Shown piece after piece: positions 17,767 to 25,558 of a DNA stretch of 64,000 nucleotides. How positions within the stretch are numbered: the stretch's first letter is position 1; each line of letters begins with the position of its first letter. The DNA comes from Anaerolineaceae bacterium. Lineage in GTDB: Bacteria; Chloroflexota; Anaerolineae; Aggregatilineales; Phototrophicaceae. The position numbers and the translations under genes are program-made. The DNA lies in the NCBI GenBank assembly GCA_016124855.1, contig WGMX01000018.1:62001-126000 (forward strand). The letters run 5' to 3'. The notes under the pieces are model-generated. The model did no database searches. It saw nothing but the letters and a program-made list of their open reading frames with translations, and had not been told where the DNA came from.

Positions 17767-18937
17767 ATCCAAAGCGCCACTCCACATTATCCATCGGCAG
17801 ATCACTCAGCCGCGCTTGACGCAAACTGGCAAAACGCGGTTTCATTTCGCCGATACTATCCCCGCCCAGCTTTTCCAGCAAGGCATCGGCGATCACAATC
17901 GCCATCATCGCTTCACCAATCGGTATCGCACGGGGAAGCGCACAAAAATCACTGCGTTCAAAAACGGTATTTTCTGCGGCACCCGTCGCCAGATTAACCG
18001 ACTCCAATGATTTCAAAATGGTGGCTATCGGTTTCATTGCCACACGGGCAACAATCGGTTCACCTGTTGAAATCCCGCCTTCAGTACCGCCTGCGCGGTT
18101 TGTCCGGCGAATCAAGTGGTCTTCATCGCTGCTTAAACCAATGGCATCATGCACTTGCGAACCGGGCTTGCCGGCGTTATCAAATGCCTCACCGATTTCA
18201 GCACCCTTCATCGCGTGAATACTGACCATCGCTGCCACAATCTTCGCATCCAAACGTCGATCCCAATGAACATGAGAACCGAGTCCCGCTGGTACATTCA
18301 AGGCGATCACCTCAAAAATACCACCGAGTGTGTCTTTATCTATCTTGATTTGGCGGATAGCCTCGTGCATGGCTTCGACACTCTCATGCGCGGGGCAGCG
18401 CACATCATTTTCTTCAGCTAAGCGGAAGCGTTCTTCATAACCCATTTCAGGGTCAATTGTGGCTTTCACATCACCAACTTGAGTCACATAGCCACCAACA
18501 ACGATACCGAACTCGGCTAGCAACTTCTTGCAAATCGCACCAACAGCTACGCGCATGGTTGTCTCGCGGGCGCTGGCACGTTCCAACGCAATTCGCATGT
18601 CACGGTAGCCATATTTTATCGCGCCCGTCAAATCGGCGTGGCCGGGACGAGGTATGGTCATCGCGTCGATGTCTTTCTCTCGCCAATTTTTGAAGTCGCG
18701 ATTTTCCACCAGCAAGGCAATTGGTGCGCCAGTCGTTACACCGTTCATCACACCTGATGTAATCCGAACAGTATCTTGTTCAATGCTCATGCGTCCGCCA
18801 GAACCGTAGCCTTGCTGACGACGCGCCAACTCTCCATTAATATCTTCTGGTGTCAGGGGCAACCCAGCCGGAAGCCCTTCAATAATCGCCGTCAACATCG
18901 GCCCATGCGATTCACCAGCAGTCAGAAAACGTATCAT
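17759..18937 (-). CDS. aroC: Chorismate synthase
   Basis: A 392-residue FMN-dependent enzyme that eliminates phosphate from EPSP to give chorismate. It opens with the signature GESHGPMLTAIIEGLPAG. It also carries RRQQGYGSGGRM, the FMN-binding RPGHADLTGAIKYGYRD, and RASARETTMRVAVGA. The C-terminal half has GGTEGGISTGEPIVARVA. It starts 10 bases after the aspartic-protease-like gene and overlaps aroK. Confidence 0.97.
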   Translation of the reverse strand: MIRFLTAGESHGPMLTAIIEGLPAGLPLTPEDINGELARRQQGYGSGGRMSIEQDTVRITSGVMNGVTTGAPIALLVENRDFKNWREKDIDAMTIPRPGHADLTGAIKYGYRDMRIALERASARETTMRVAVGAICKKLLAEFGIVVGGYVTQVGDVKATIDPEMGYEERFRLAEENDVRCPAHESVEAMHEAIRQIKIDKDTLGGIFEVIALNVPAGLGSHVHWDRRLDAKIVAAMVSIHAMKGAEIGEAFDNAGKPGSQVHDAIGLSSDEDHLIRRTNRAGGTEGGISTGEPIVARVAMKPIATILKSLESVNLATGAAENTVFERSDFCALPRAIPIGEAMMAIVIADALLEKLGGDSIGEMKPRFASLRQARLSDLPMDNVEWRFGYE

Positions 18938-18946
18938 AATCGGTTA

Positions 18947-19333
18947 TTAGCCTTTGCGAATTTCAAGCGATGAAAAATCAATTATTGCTTTTGCTTCTCG
19001 CAGAAAATCAGACCCTACAATACCATCCATCTCAAACCCGTAGTCTAAAGCGCCCATTTGTATCGTCATCGGCGAAACGATCATGTCGCCAATTTGCAAC
19101 GCATTTATTTGCTTTTCAAGAACATATTCTTCCCCACCCACACCTGTCATTGTTCTAGGTGTATCATCATCATCAGGGACGATGTCAATCTTTTCCATAT
19201 CATCTGTTTTGAATGCACATCCACCAGAACCTGTATCAAGCAAAACTCGGTCTAAAATGAGAGTTTTTCCGTTTCTTCCATGAACTACTACTGACACAAA
19301 CGGTAAATCATCGTTGAATGTGATTATGGGCAT
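18947..19333 (-). CDS. Retropepsin-like aspartic protease (clan AA), single domain
   Basis: A 128-residue protein with the catalytic turn VLLDTGSGG (about residues 27-35) and the psi-loop partner DGIVGSDFL near residue 108. This is the pattern of single-domain, dimeric retropepsin-like proteases of bacteria. There is no signal peptide or membrane anchor. Its ATG shares a base with the stop codon of the preceding small gene (TAATG), so the two are translationally coupled and may work together. Sitting between aroE and aroC, it has no evident link to aromatic synthesis. The substrate is unknown. Confidence 0.8.
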   Translation of the reverse strand: MPIITFNDDLPFVSVVVHGRNGKTLILDRVLLDTGSGGCAFKTDDMEKIDIVPDDDDTPRTMTGVGGEEYVLEKQINALQIGDMIVSPMTIQMGALDYGFEMDGIVGSDFLREAKAIIDFSSLEIRKG

Positions 19334-19596
19334 TATGAAACGGCTTTACGTCTGAATGTATCGACCACCCTTACCTCTAACTCTGGGCGTTTCGTATGAA
19401 GCATATAGTATTCTCGGCTCTTATCGAGATGATGAACTCGCTTATAGCATTCCCAAGCTGGTTTCCAATCAGTACCAAAAGCCTCAACCACTTCCATCTG
19501 GTTGATAATTCGATTTTTGCCTTCAGTGAAGGCATCTAAGGCTTCAACAACAATCCACCGATGAGGATACTTTTCGCGCACAGTTTGCCAGTCCAT
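19333..19596 (-). CDS. Small hypothetical protein paired with the aspartic protease
   Basis: An 87-residue soluble protein, rich in charged and aromatic residues, beginning MDWQTVREKYPHRWIVVEA. I cannot name a function. The ATG at 19596 has GAGG seven bases upstream and is preferred to a GTG seven codons earlier that overlaps aroE. The stop is fused to the start of the clan AA protease gene, so a functional pair (partner, inhibitor or substrate) is an attractive guess. Confidence 0.72.
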   Translation of the reverse strand: MDWQTVREKYPHRWIVVEALDAFTEGKNRIINQMEVVEAFGTDWKPAWECYKRVHHLDKSREYYMLHTKRPELEVRVVDTFRRKAVS

Positions 19597-19613
19597 ATCA
19601 AACACCTCACTTA

Positions 19614-20453
19614 TCACTTCGCCAAAACAGCTCTTGCCGCCTCGAACATCACCTCAACCGGTGGGGCTTGCTGCGTCCAAATCTTAAAGGCCGCCGCCCC
19701 TTGCCGAACAAGCATACCCAATCCACCAATTGCCTGTCCACCGTTAGCCTCGACCTGCTGCATGAGTAAGGTGCGTTCCGGTCGGTAAACGGTATCGTAA
19801 ACCGTTACATCATTCGGGAATGGCACACCTGTAATCCACGGGCTTTCATCCACTTTGGGCCACAAACCAACCGATGTGCAGTTCACAATCAGCGAGACAT
19901 CTTCTTCCGCCGCTTCGTCAAGCGTTTTCACATCCGCGCTGCGAATACCTGCCGAAATCGTCAGATCAGCCAGCATCACCTGCGCCTTCTGCTGCGTCCG
20001 ATTAACAACAGTTACCTGTGCGCCAGCCTTTGCTAACCCGTAAACCGCCGCCCGCGCCGCGCCACCTGCCCCCAACACAATCACTTTTGCACCTTCGAGT
20101 TTGATGTCATGTGCTTTCAAGTCATCAATTAAGCCAACCACATCGGTATTTGTGCCGGTATTTTTGCGAAAGTCGATGGTGTTGACTGCGCCGACCGCTC
20201 GTGCGAGTTCGTCAGACGAGACAAACGACATCACCTTTTCCTTCAATGGCACCGTGACGTTTACACCGATAAACCCGCCCTCATCACGCAGCATCCGCAA
20301 ACTCGGCCCGACAATATCCGGCGGCACAGGCGCGAGTTCATACTGCCAATCGCTTAATCCCAATGCCTTGAACGCCGCGTTATGCATCGCCGGACTCAGG
20401 CTGTGTGTTACCGGCCAACCGATCACCCCGACCTTGTTTGTCACTGAAACCAT
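19614..20453 (-). CDS. aroE: Shikimate dehydrogenase
   Basis: A 279-residue NADP-dependent reductase of 3-dehydroshikimate. The substrate site begins VIGWPVTHSLSPAMHNAAF (residues 9-27), then GVNVTVPLKEKV with the catalytic Lys and NTIDFRKNTGTNTD with the catalytic Asp. The nucleotide loop is VLGAGGAARAAVYGL, followed by NRTQQKA, an NADP-type motif. The C-terminal GGLGMLVRQGAAAF closes the active site. It overlaps the end of the upstream zinc-finger gene by 13 bases. Confidence 0.97.
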   Translation of the reverse strand: MVSVTNKVGVIGWPVTHSLSPAMHNAAFKALGLSDWQYELAPVPPDIVGPSLRMLRDEGGFIGVNVTVPLKEKVMSFVSSDELARAVGAVNTIDFRKNTGTNTDVVGLIDDLKAHDIKLEGAKVIVLGAGGAARAAVYGLAKAGAQVTVVNRTQQKAQVMLADLTISAGIRSADVKTLDEAAEEDVSLIVNCTSVGLWPKVDESPWITGVPFPNDVTVYDTVYRPERTLLMQQVEANGGQAIGGLGMLVRQGAAAFKIWTQQAPPVEVMFEAARAVLAK

Positions 20454-20998
20454 CCCATCTTACGTGAAAGCACAATCATTCCCGTCACAAATACCACATG
20501 CGGCGGAGCGCAACACTGCACCCACGGCGTTCGCGCCATCACCAGATAAACCAATTGTGTCGCGGTAAATAACCCACCAATTACAACCACTACCGTGCAG
20601 CCCACACCCCAAAAACGCAGCTTGCGCCGATCACGGTTATAAACGGCTAACTCACCCGGTGCGATATGCGTCTCACCTTGACATAAACTGCAAGGTTCAA
20701 ATAAGTAACTTTTGCGAGTTCCGGTTTCACCCTCGTCCCACGTCCAAAAATGCTTTCCACCCGACCCCTTACACAATGGACAAACTGGATAGGCTTGAAC
20801 CTGCTTCCAATTGTCCGAGACTTCCTGAGTAACCTGCCCCACGCCAAGACACAATCTGCAAACATCCGCCCGTTGAATGTCCTCGTTGTTGAGATCGCTC
20901 CGGTGCTGCGGCTTGTAGCGATAGGTATGCGTTTCTCGCCCTGTTCCACCACAAACCGGACACGTCAACGGATCAATGATTTGCAGTGTATCGGTCAT
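20441..20998 (-). CDS. DnaJ-type zinc-finger membrane protein, unknown function
   Basis: A 185-residue protein. Its first half holds four cysteine knuckles resembling DnaJ repeats: CPVCGGTG (13-20), CRLCLGVG (about 49-56), CPLCKGSG (about 74-81) and CSLCQGE (about 105-111). Two hydrophobic helices follow (about 128-150 and 158-177). There is no J domain, so it is not a DnaJ. The zinc head is probably cytoplasmic and anchored by the helices. It lies between aroA and aroE with short spacings. Its place in the aro operon is unexplained. Confidence 0.8.
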   Translation of the reverse strand: MTDTLQIIDPLTCPVCGGTGRETHTYRYKPQHRSDLNNEDIQRADVCRLCLGVGQVTQEVSDNWKQVQAYPVCPLCKGSGGKHFWTWDEGETGTRKSYLFEPCSLCQGETHIAPGELAVYNRDRRKLRFWGVGCTVVVVIGGLFTATQLVYLVMARTPWVQCCAPPHVVFVTGMIVLSRKMGWFQ

Positions 20999-21010
20999 CA
21001 GTTATCCAGA

Positions 21011-22333
21011 CTAACGGACATCTTCGACAACAATATTGGCATTTAATCCGGTCATTGTCTCGGCAAAACCGGGGAATGAGTCACTAGCGCAGCGAGCATC
21101 CATCACCGTACTGTCACCGTCTGCCACCAAACCCGCCACGCTTAAACTCATTGAAACGCGATGGTCATCATGCCCTTCGACAGTCGCGGCCTGTAACTGC
21201 TGCGGCCCGTCAATAATGAAACCATCAGGTGTCTCGGTAATCTTTGCGCCCATCTTCGCCAGTTCAGCCGCCATCACTGAAATCCGATCCGTTTCCTTGA
21301 CGCGCAGTTCCTGAGCATCTCTTACAACGGTGCGGCCTTCCGCCAAGAGTGCCGCAACCATCAAAATCGGGAACTCGTCGATCATCTCGACCACAACTTT
21401 CCCGCCGACTTCAGTACCTTTGAGGATGCTGTGCCGCACACGGATTTCACCGACCGGTTCGCCAGCTTCCAAACCAGTCTCAGTGACCGTGATGTCCGCA
21501 CCCATCGCCTTGAGGACTTCAAGGATTCCGGTGCGTGTCGAATTCAGGTTGATTCCTGTCAACGTAATATCGCTGTCAGGGACAATCAACCCTGCCACGA
21601 TCACAAACGCCGCTGATGAAATGTCCCCCGGCACGGTTAAATCCATTGGCTTCAACGCACCGTTAGGCTTCAATACAATCGTCGTCCCATCGCTGCTGAT
21701 GTCCACACCCATCGCGCTCAACATGCGTTCGGTATGGTCACGCGCAGGGCCGGGTTGGACAACTGCGGTTGCGCCCTTTGCAAACAATCCCGCCAGCAGA
21801 ACCGCACTTTTCACCTGAGCGCTAGCAACCGGCATATCATATTTGATGCCGTGCATCTGTGACGGTCGGATCGTCAATGGCGCGCGATCATTGGTCGCCG
21901 TAATATCCGCACCCATCATTTGCAGTGGCGTGATAATCCGCTTCATTGGACGGCGGCGGAGCTGCTCGCTGCCATCCAGTACGCTGCCAAACGGCTGCCC
22001 GCACATAATCCCTGCGATCAAGCGGATACCCGTACCCGCGTTCACCAGATTGAGTGTATCTTTTGGTGGCTTCAATTCACCACCATAAATCGTCAGCTCA
22101 TTTTTACTGTGACGATCCACTTGGACACCGAGTGCCTGAATTGTTGCCAGTGACGCTTCGGTATCGCCCGCCGCCAACCAACCACGCACCTTTGTCTCCC
22201 CTTTTGCCAGCGCACCGAACATTACCGCGCGATGCGAAATCGACTTATCGCCCGGCACCGTCGTCTTGCCACTTAAGCCCTTTGTCGGCTTCACCTTGAA
22301 ACAATCATTTGCCATTTTTGTACCCATTTTCAT
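21011..22333 (-). CDS. aroA: 5-enolpyruvylshikimate-3-phosphate synthase
   Basis: A 440-residue EPSP synthase, which joins shikimate-3-phosphate and phosphoenolpyruvate. Near the N-terminus is VPGDKSISHRAVMFGAL, with Lys and Arg contacts. NAGTGIRLIAG is the PEP-binding loop, where class I enzymes have GNAGTAMRP. PVASAQVKSAVLLAGLFA and GDISSAAF follow, and near the C-terminus DDHRVSMS. The GTGIR loop instead of GTAMR points to a class II-like, less glyphosate-sensitive form. The first ATG is used, overlapping tyrA by 29 bases; a second ATG six codons later is also possible. Confidence 0.96.
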   Translation of the reverse strand: MKMGTKMANDCFKVKPTKGLSGKTTVPGDKSISHRAVMFGALAKGETKVRGWLAAGDTEASLATIQALGVQVDRHSKNELTIYGGELKPPKDTLNLVNAGTGIRLIAGIMCGQPFGSVLDGSEQLRRRPMKRIITPLQMMGADITATNDRAPLTIRPSQMHGIKYDMPVASAQVKSAVLLAGLFAKGATAVVQPGPARDHTERMLSAMGVDISSDGTTIVLKPNGALKPMDLTVPGDISSAAFVIVAGLIVPDSDITLTGINLNSTRTGILEVLKAMGADITVTETGLEAGEPVGEIRVRHSILKGTEVGGKVVVEMIDEFPILMVAALLAEGRTVVRDAQELRVKETDRISVMAAELAKMGAKITETPDGFIIDGPQQLQAATVEGHDDHRVSMSLSVAGLVADGDSTVMDARCASDSFPGFAETMTGLNANIVVEDVR

Positions 22334-23204
22334 ATTTTTGATACCAATTGATGCGTGCTTCCCGCGCAGGCTTCAGAAAATCGGCTAATTTCTGATCATC
22401 TCTAGAGATCAACATGGCTTCCAACATTGCTAACTGCATTCGGAACAGCGCTAATAAGGTCGCCACCGCCTGCGTATTCGTGCTGACCACATCGCCCATC
22501 ATCTGCACGTCTTGCCCTGCCAAACGCGACATATCACGGAAACCACCTGCCGCTAATTCCCAAACTGTCGGATCAACCTCACCTTCTTTTGCCACCGTCG
22601 CTACCAACGCCGAACTCAACAAATACGGAAGGTGACTGATGGCCGCCACCAGATGATCGTGCCTGTCAGCATCCATCTCGAACGGAACGGCCTCTAATGC
22701 CTCAACCAGCTCCAATGCCCGTAATCTTGTTGCGGGTGTAGTGCGCCGCGTCGGACACAAGACAAACGGTCTTCCCTTAAATATATGGCCATCGCTGGCC
22801 TGTACACCACTGACTTCTTTACCGGTCATCGGATGACCGCCTATGGCATGAATGCCAACCGGAAGCCGTCCCATCCCTTCACAAATATCGTGTTTCGTTC
22901 CACCAATGTCGATCAGCAGCGTATTTGACCGTAGATATGATCCGATACGTTGCTCAATCATCGTGCGGATCATTTGCACGGGTGCGGCCAGAATAACCGT
23001 ATCGGCCTCTGAAACACCCCCCTTCAAATCACCCGTTGCTGCATCAACAATGCCGTTCTTCAGTGCAAATTCCCGCGATGCGGCATTGACATCTACACCG
23101 GTGATTGTCTCCGCATGGTTGCGAAGCGCTGCTGCTAATGACCCGCCCATTAAACCTAACCCGACGACGGACAGATGTCGGGTCTTAAAGCCACCAGAGG
23201 CCAT
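22305..23204 (-). CDS. tyrA: Prephenate dehydrogenase
   Basis: A 299-residue NAD(P)-dependent dehydrogenase that converts prephenate to 4-hydroxyphenylpyruvate for tyrosine. It has the nucleotide loop VVGLGLMGGSLAAALR (residues 13-28), then DIGGTKHDIC, the catalytic-His region AIGGHPMTGKEVSGV, and ISHLPYLLSSALV in the helical C-terminal domain. There is no ACT domain, so any tyrosine feedback would be unlike the longer Gram-positive enzymes. Gap to the GNAT gene is 14 bases. Cyclohexadienyl dehydrogenase activity (arogenate) cannot be excluded. Confidence 0.95.
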   Translation of the reverse strand: MASGGFKTRHLSVVGLGLMGGSLAAALRNHAETITGVDVNAASREFALKNGIVDAATGDLKGGVSEADTVILAAPVQMIRTMIEQRIGSYLRSNTLLIDIGGTKHDICEGMGRLPVGIHAIGGHPMTGKEVSGVQASDGHIFKGRPFVLCPTRRTTPATRLRALELVEALEAVPFEMDADRHDHLVAAISHLPYLLSSALVATVAKEGEVDPTVWELAAGGFRDMSRLAGQDVQMMGDVVSTNTQAVATLLALFRMQLAMLEAMLISRDDQKLADFLKPAREARINWYQKYENGYKNGK

Positions 23205-23218
23205 ATTTACCTCTACCC

Positions 23219-23713
23219 CTATATTGGATTGAAATCGAGTGCCATTTGAATCTTCATGCGCTCGAACCCCATTTTGGCATAAAACTGCTGCGCGTTCGAG
23301 TTGAATTCATATGTGTCGAGCAAAATTCGATGAATACCCCGTGTAACGGCTGTATCCCATACGGCTTGCATCAGCATTTTCCCATAACCTTTGTTTTGGT
23401 ACTGGGGACTAATCGAAATATTGTCAACCAGCATATATTTCTGGGCGTAAACATACGCGTTTTCCGGTCGCGAGACCACCTTTGCATAAATATACCCTGC
23501 CGCTTGTCCATCCGCTTCGATGATGAGAACAAAACCATCAACATCCGTCAGAACTCGGTTCTTGAAATCAGCCGCAATGTCAGCGAAATTAGTCGGCTGC
23601 TTAAAGAAGTTTGGATAAGCATCGGCATGAATCTGCTGAACATCTCGGTTGAGCGTCGCTAATATTTCCGCATCTTCCAATGTCGCACGTCGTATCACTA
23701 CGTCATTCATCAT
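23219..23713 (-). CDS. GNAT-family N-acetyltransferase
   Basis: A 164-residue GNAT enzyme. The acetyl-CoA loop VSISPQYQNKGYGKMLMQAV-type segment (motif Q/RxxGxG/A as QNKGYG) is at about residues 103-113, and the C-terminal NSNAQQFYAKMGFE is typical of the fold. The target is unknown. The start is one of three neighbouring codons (GTG, ATG, ATG). It sits between aroF and tyrA and is read in the same direction, but gaps of 107 and 14 bases make its tie to aroF looser than that to tyrA. Confidence 0.85.
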   Translation of the reverse strand: MMNDVVIRRATLEDAEILATLNRDVQQIHADAYPNFFKQPTNFADIAADFKNRVLTDVDGFVLIIEADGQAAGYIYAKVVSRPENAYVYAQKYMLVDNISISPQYQNKGYGKMLMQAVWDTAVTRGIHRILLDTYEFNSNAQQFYAKMGFERMKIQMALDFNPI

Positions 23714-23766
23714 CACACTATCCGTTCCGCTTACCGATACAAATGATGTACCCCTTGCATTGGATT

Positions 23767-23790
23767 CCTCCCCTGTTGCTATAGGGGAGG
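23767..23790. repeat. Inverted repeat sharing a 16-base core with 52469-52484
   Basis: CCTCCCCT and AGGGGAGG arms around an 8-base loop. The minus-strand ATAGCAACAGGGGAGG is identical to 52469-52484 on the plus strand. It lies between aroF and the GNAT gene and may act as a hairpin, but it has no T tract. Confidence 0.6.
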
Positions 23791-23820
23791 ATTAAGGAGG
23801 GGGTATGTATTTGTCACTAT

Positions 23821-24837
23821 TTACGCCGACCGATCAACCGCTTCGGCAATCCGCTTGACCTGCTGCACCATCGACCGGAACGCATCATAACGCAAACTTT
23901 GTCGACCATCCGAGTATGCCTTTTCAGGTTCAGGATGCACTTCGACAATGATGCCATCCGCACCTGCTGCGACGGCGGCCTTTGCAATCGGAATGACATA
24001 TTCGGAGTAACCCGTTCCATGACTCGGATCAGCGACGACAGGCAAATGTGTTAGGGCTTTCAAGACCGGAATGCAATTGACATCAAAGGTGTTGCGGGTC
24101 GCTTTTTCGAAGGTGCGGATGCCGCGTTCGCACAACATAACACGATTATTGCCGTGTGACAGCACATATTCGGCTGACATCAGCAAATCTTCAACCGTGC
24201 TGCTCATACCACGCTTGAGCAAAATCGTGTGCTGACTTTCACCTACCTTATTTAACAGGCTGAAGTTCTGCATATTCCGCGCACCGATTTGCAATACATC
24301 GGCATATTGGCAAACCATCTCAACCTGCGCTGTGTCCATCACTTCGGTGACAATCGGCAAACCAGTCCGTTCACGTGCTTCCGCCATCCATTGCAGCGCC
24401 TTCTCGCCATGTCCTTGGAAGCTGTACGGTGAAGTACGCGGCTTGAATGCCCCGCCGCGCAGCGCAGTTGCACCCGCCTCACGCATTTCGCAGGCAATAT
24501 CAATAATCTGTTCGCGGCTTTCAACCGAGCAAGGGCCAGCGATAATCAACACCTTGCTTGCACCCATTTGTGATCCATTGAGCGCAACCTGTGTATCATT
24601 CGGGTGGAAATGGCGGCTGGCCAATTTGTATGGTGCAGTAATCCGCACGACTTTCTCAACCCCATCCATCGAGCTGTAATTTTCCTCGCGCAGTGGCGTT
24701 GGGCTTTCGCCAACGACACCGACGATAGTGTGCTGCTCACCTTCGGAAAGATGGGCTTTGTAGCCATCCGATTCAATACGGTTGATAACGTTGGAAATAG
24801 CCTGCGAAGTGGCTTCTGGTTTCATTACGACGATCAT
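23821..24837 (-). CDS. aroF: 3-deoxy-7-phosphoheptulonate (DAHP) synthase, type I-beta with regulatory N-domain
   Basis: A 338-residue DAHP synthase, the entry point to the shikimate pathway. The N-terminal ~70 residues form a ferredoxin/ACT-like domain ([18 protein letters not shown]), as in the Thermotoga-type enzyme, where tyrosine or phenylalanine binds and inhibits. The barrel follows, with [34 protein letters not shown] and [47 protein letters not shown] and [18 protein letters not shown] carry metal and substrate residues. It overlaps aroH by 4 bases (ATGA). It is the natural control target of the Phe/Tyr leader peptide upstream. Confidence 0.96.
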   Translation of the reverse strand: MIVVMKPEATSQAISNVINRIESDGYKAHLSEGEQHTIVGVVGESPTPLREENYSSMDGVEKVVRITAPYKLASRHFHPNDTQVALNGSQMGASKVLIIAGPCSVESREQIIDIACEMREAGATALRGGAFKPRTSPYSFQGHGEKALQWMAEARERTGLPIVTEVMDTAQVEMVCQYADVLQIGARNMQNFSLLNKVGESQHTILLKRGMSSTVEDLLMSAEYVLSHGNNRVMLCERGIRTFEKATRNTFDVNCIPVLKALTHLPVVADPSHGTGYSEYVIPIAKAAVAAGADGIIVEVHPEPEKAYSDGRQSLRYDAFRSMVQQVKRIAEAVDRSA

Positions 24838-25250
24838 GATTGTTCATCTCCATCTACAACAATTTTATTATCCGGGTACATCGCTGGATACAAATCCGGT
24901 CGCAGCGCCATCGCGCCATGCATATAAACATGTTGGATTTCATCCAGCGTCTTTTCGGTATTCCAGTGAACCAATATGCGGATGCACATCGGTATTCCAT
25001 TCGGCACATCCACTTCCTGTGCCCCCATCAGTGCCGTGCGATGCCAGCCCATATCACGTCCTGCCTTCGCCGGAAAAACCGCGTTCAAGTCGCTGGTTGT
25101 CGTGAAAATCACACTGGCGACATCGTCTTCTACAATCGCGTTTGCTTTGACAATTTCTTCCAATAATTTTTGAGTTGCGTCTAATATGGCCTCCGCTGTA
25201 TTCACCTCCGCAGTCGTCGCCCCGCGCACACCCCGCACCCTGATTGCCAT
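24834..25250 (-). CDS. aroH: Chorismate mutase, AroH type
   Basis: A 138-residue monofunctional chorismate mutase of the trimeric Bacillus AroH fold, starting [17 protein letters not shown]. Arg at residue 7 or so, the [20 protein letters not shown] segment, [16 protein letters not shown] with the catalytic Arg, and a later Tyr fit the family. I set the start at 25250 because AAAGGAG lies 8 bases before it; the longer frame from a TTG at 25283 runs into the terminator. It is the first gene behind the leader peptide and is coupled to aroF by ATGA. It turns chorismate into prephenate, committing it to Phe and Tyr. Confidence 0.95.
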   Translation of the reverse strand: MAIRVRGVRGATTAEVNTAEAILDATQKLLEEIVKANAIVEDDVASVIFTTTSDLNAVFPAKAGRDMGWHRTALMGAQEVDVPNGIPMCIRILVHWNTEKTLDEIQHVYMHGAMALRPDLYPAMYPDNKIVVDGDEQS

Positions 25251-25284
25251 CTTTTTGACTCCTTTGCCACCGGCAATACGCAAT

Positions 25285-25317
25285 AAAAAAGGCGCAGAGC
25301 GTACACTCTGCGCCTTT
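25285..25317 (-). terminator. Attenuator terminator between trpA and aroH
   Basis: Perfect 12-bp stem (AAAGGCGCAGAG / CTCTGCGCCTTT), 6-base loop, then six Ts on the minus strand. It stands 35 bases before the aroH ATG. It can end trp transcripts arriving from trpA and attenuate those from the internal promoter. The 5' arm can instead pair with an upstream segment in the leader-peptide gene at 25362-25369. Confidence 0.9.
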
Positions 25318-25346
25318 GAGTTTCCTCAATGTTCTTACGGTTTAAA

Positions 25347-25439
25347 CTACCGCCTTAACCCAGCACAAATCGCTCTACAAGTCTCTATGTGGCCTGTAAA
25401 GTAATAATAGGAACCAAAAAACGAAAAGGTTGTTTGCAT
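25347..25439 (-). CDS. Phe/Tyr leader peptide of the aroH-aroF operon
   Basis: A 30-residue reading frame starting at ATG 25439. Codons 5-14 read F S F F G S Y Y Y F, with seven aromatic residues out of ten; the rest is ordinary (TGHIETCRAICAGLRR). It lies in a 308-base gap without another gene, downstream of a consensus-like promoter and 30 bases before a perfect terminator hairpin. This is the layout of pheL- or tyr-type attenuation in enterobacteria. A GGAG 17 bases before the ATG is rather far, so translation may be weak. The same frame is open further upstream into trpA, but the promoter sits inside that longer frame. I infer that scarcity of Phe-tRNA or Tyr-tRNA stalls the ribosome and allows read-through into aroH, aroF and perhaps the downstream aro genes. 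Confidence 0.8.
   Translation of the reverse strand: MQTTFSFFGSYYYFTGHIETCRAICAGLRR
25362..25369 (-). promoter_or_regulatory. Candidate antiterminator segment
   Basis: Minus-strand UUUGUGCU can pair over 8 bases (three G-U) with GGCGCAGA at 25307-25314, which is the 5' arm of the terminator. It lies about 30 bases past the aromatic codons and just before the leader stop. A stalled ribosome would leave it free, while one at the stop codon would partly cover it. A second small hairpin TTGAG-GAAA-CTCAA (25316-25329) also shares bases with the terminator. Confidence 0.4.
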
Positions 25440-25471
25440 GGTTAAATCAGGTAATTTCTCCGATGTCCGAG

Positions 25472-25501
25472 AGCATAACACGCCCTCGCTCAGTTTGTCA
25501 A
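25472..25501 (-). promoter_or_regulatory. Internal promoter of the aro half-operon
   Basis: TTGACA (25496-25501, perfect) and TATGCT (25472-25477, 4 of 6) with an 18-base spacer. Transcription would begin about 25 bases before the leader-peptide ATG. This gives the aro segment a start independent of the trp promoter. Confidence 0.7.
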
Positions 25502-25558
25502 ATACTTTCATCAGGGAAGACAGGTGTCTTAAAACGGCCTTAAATTTAGGATTCATTT

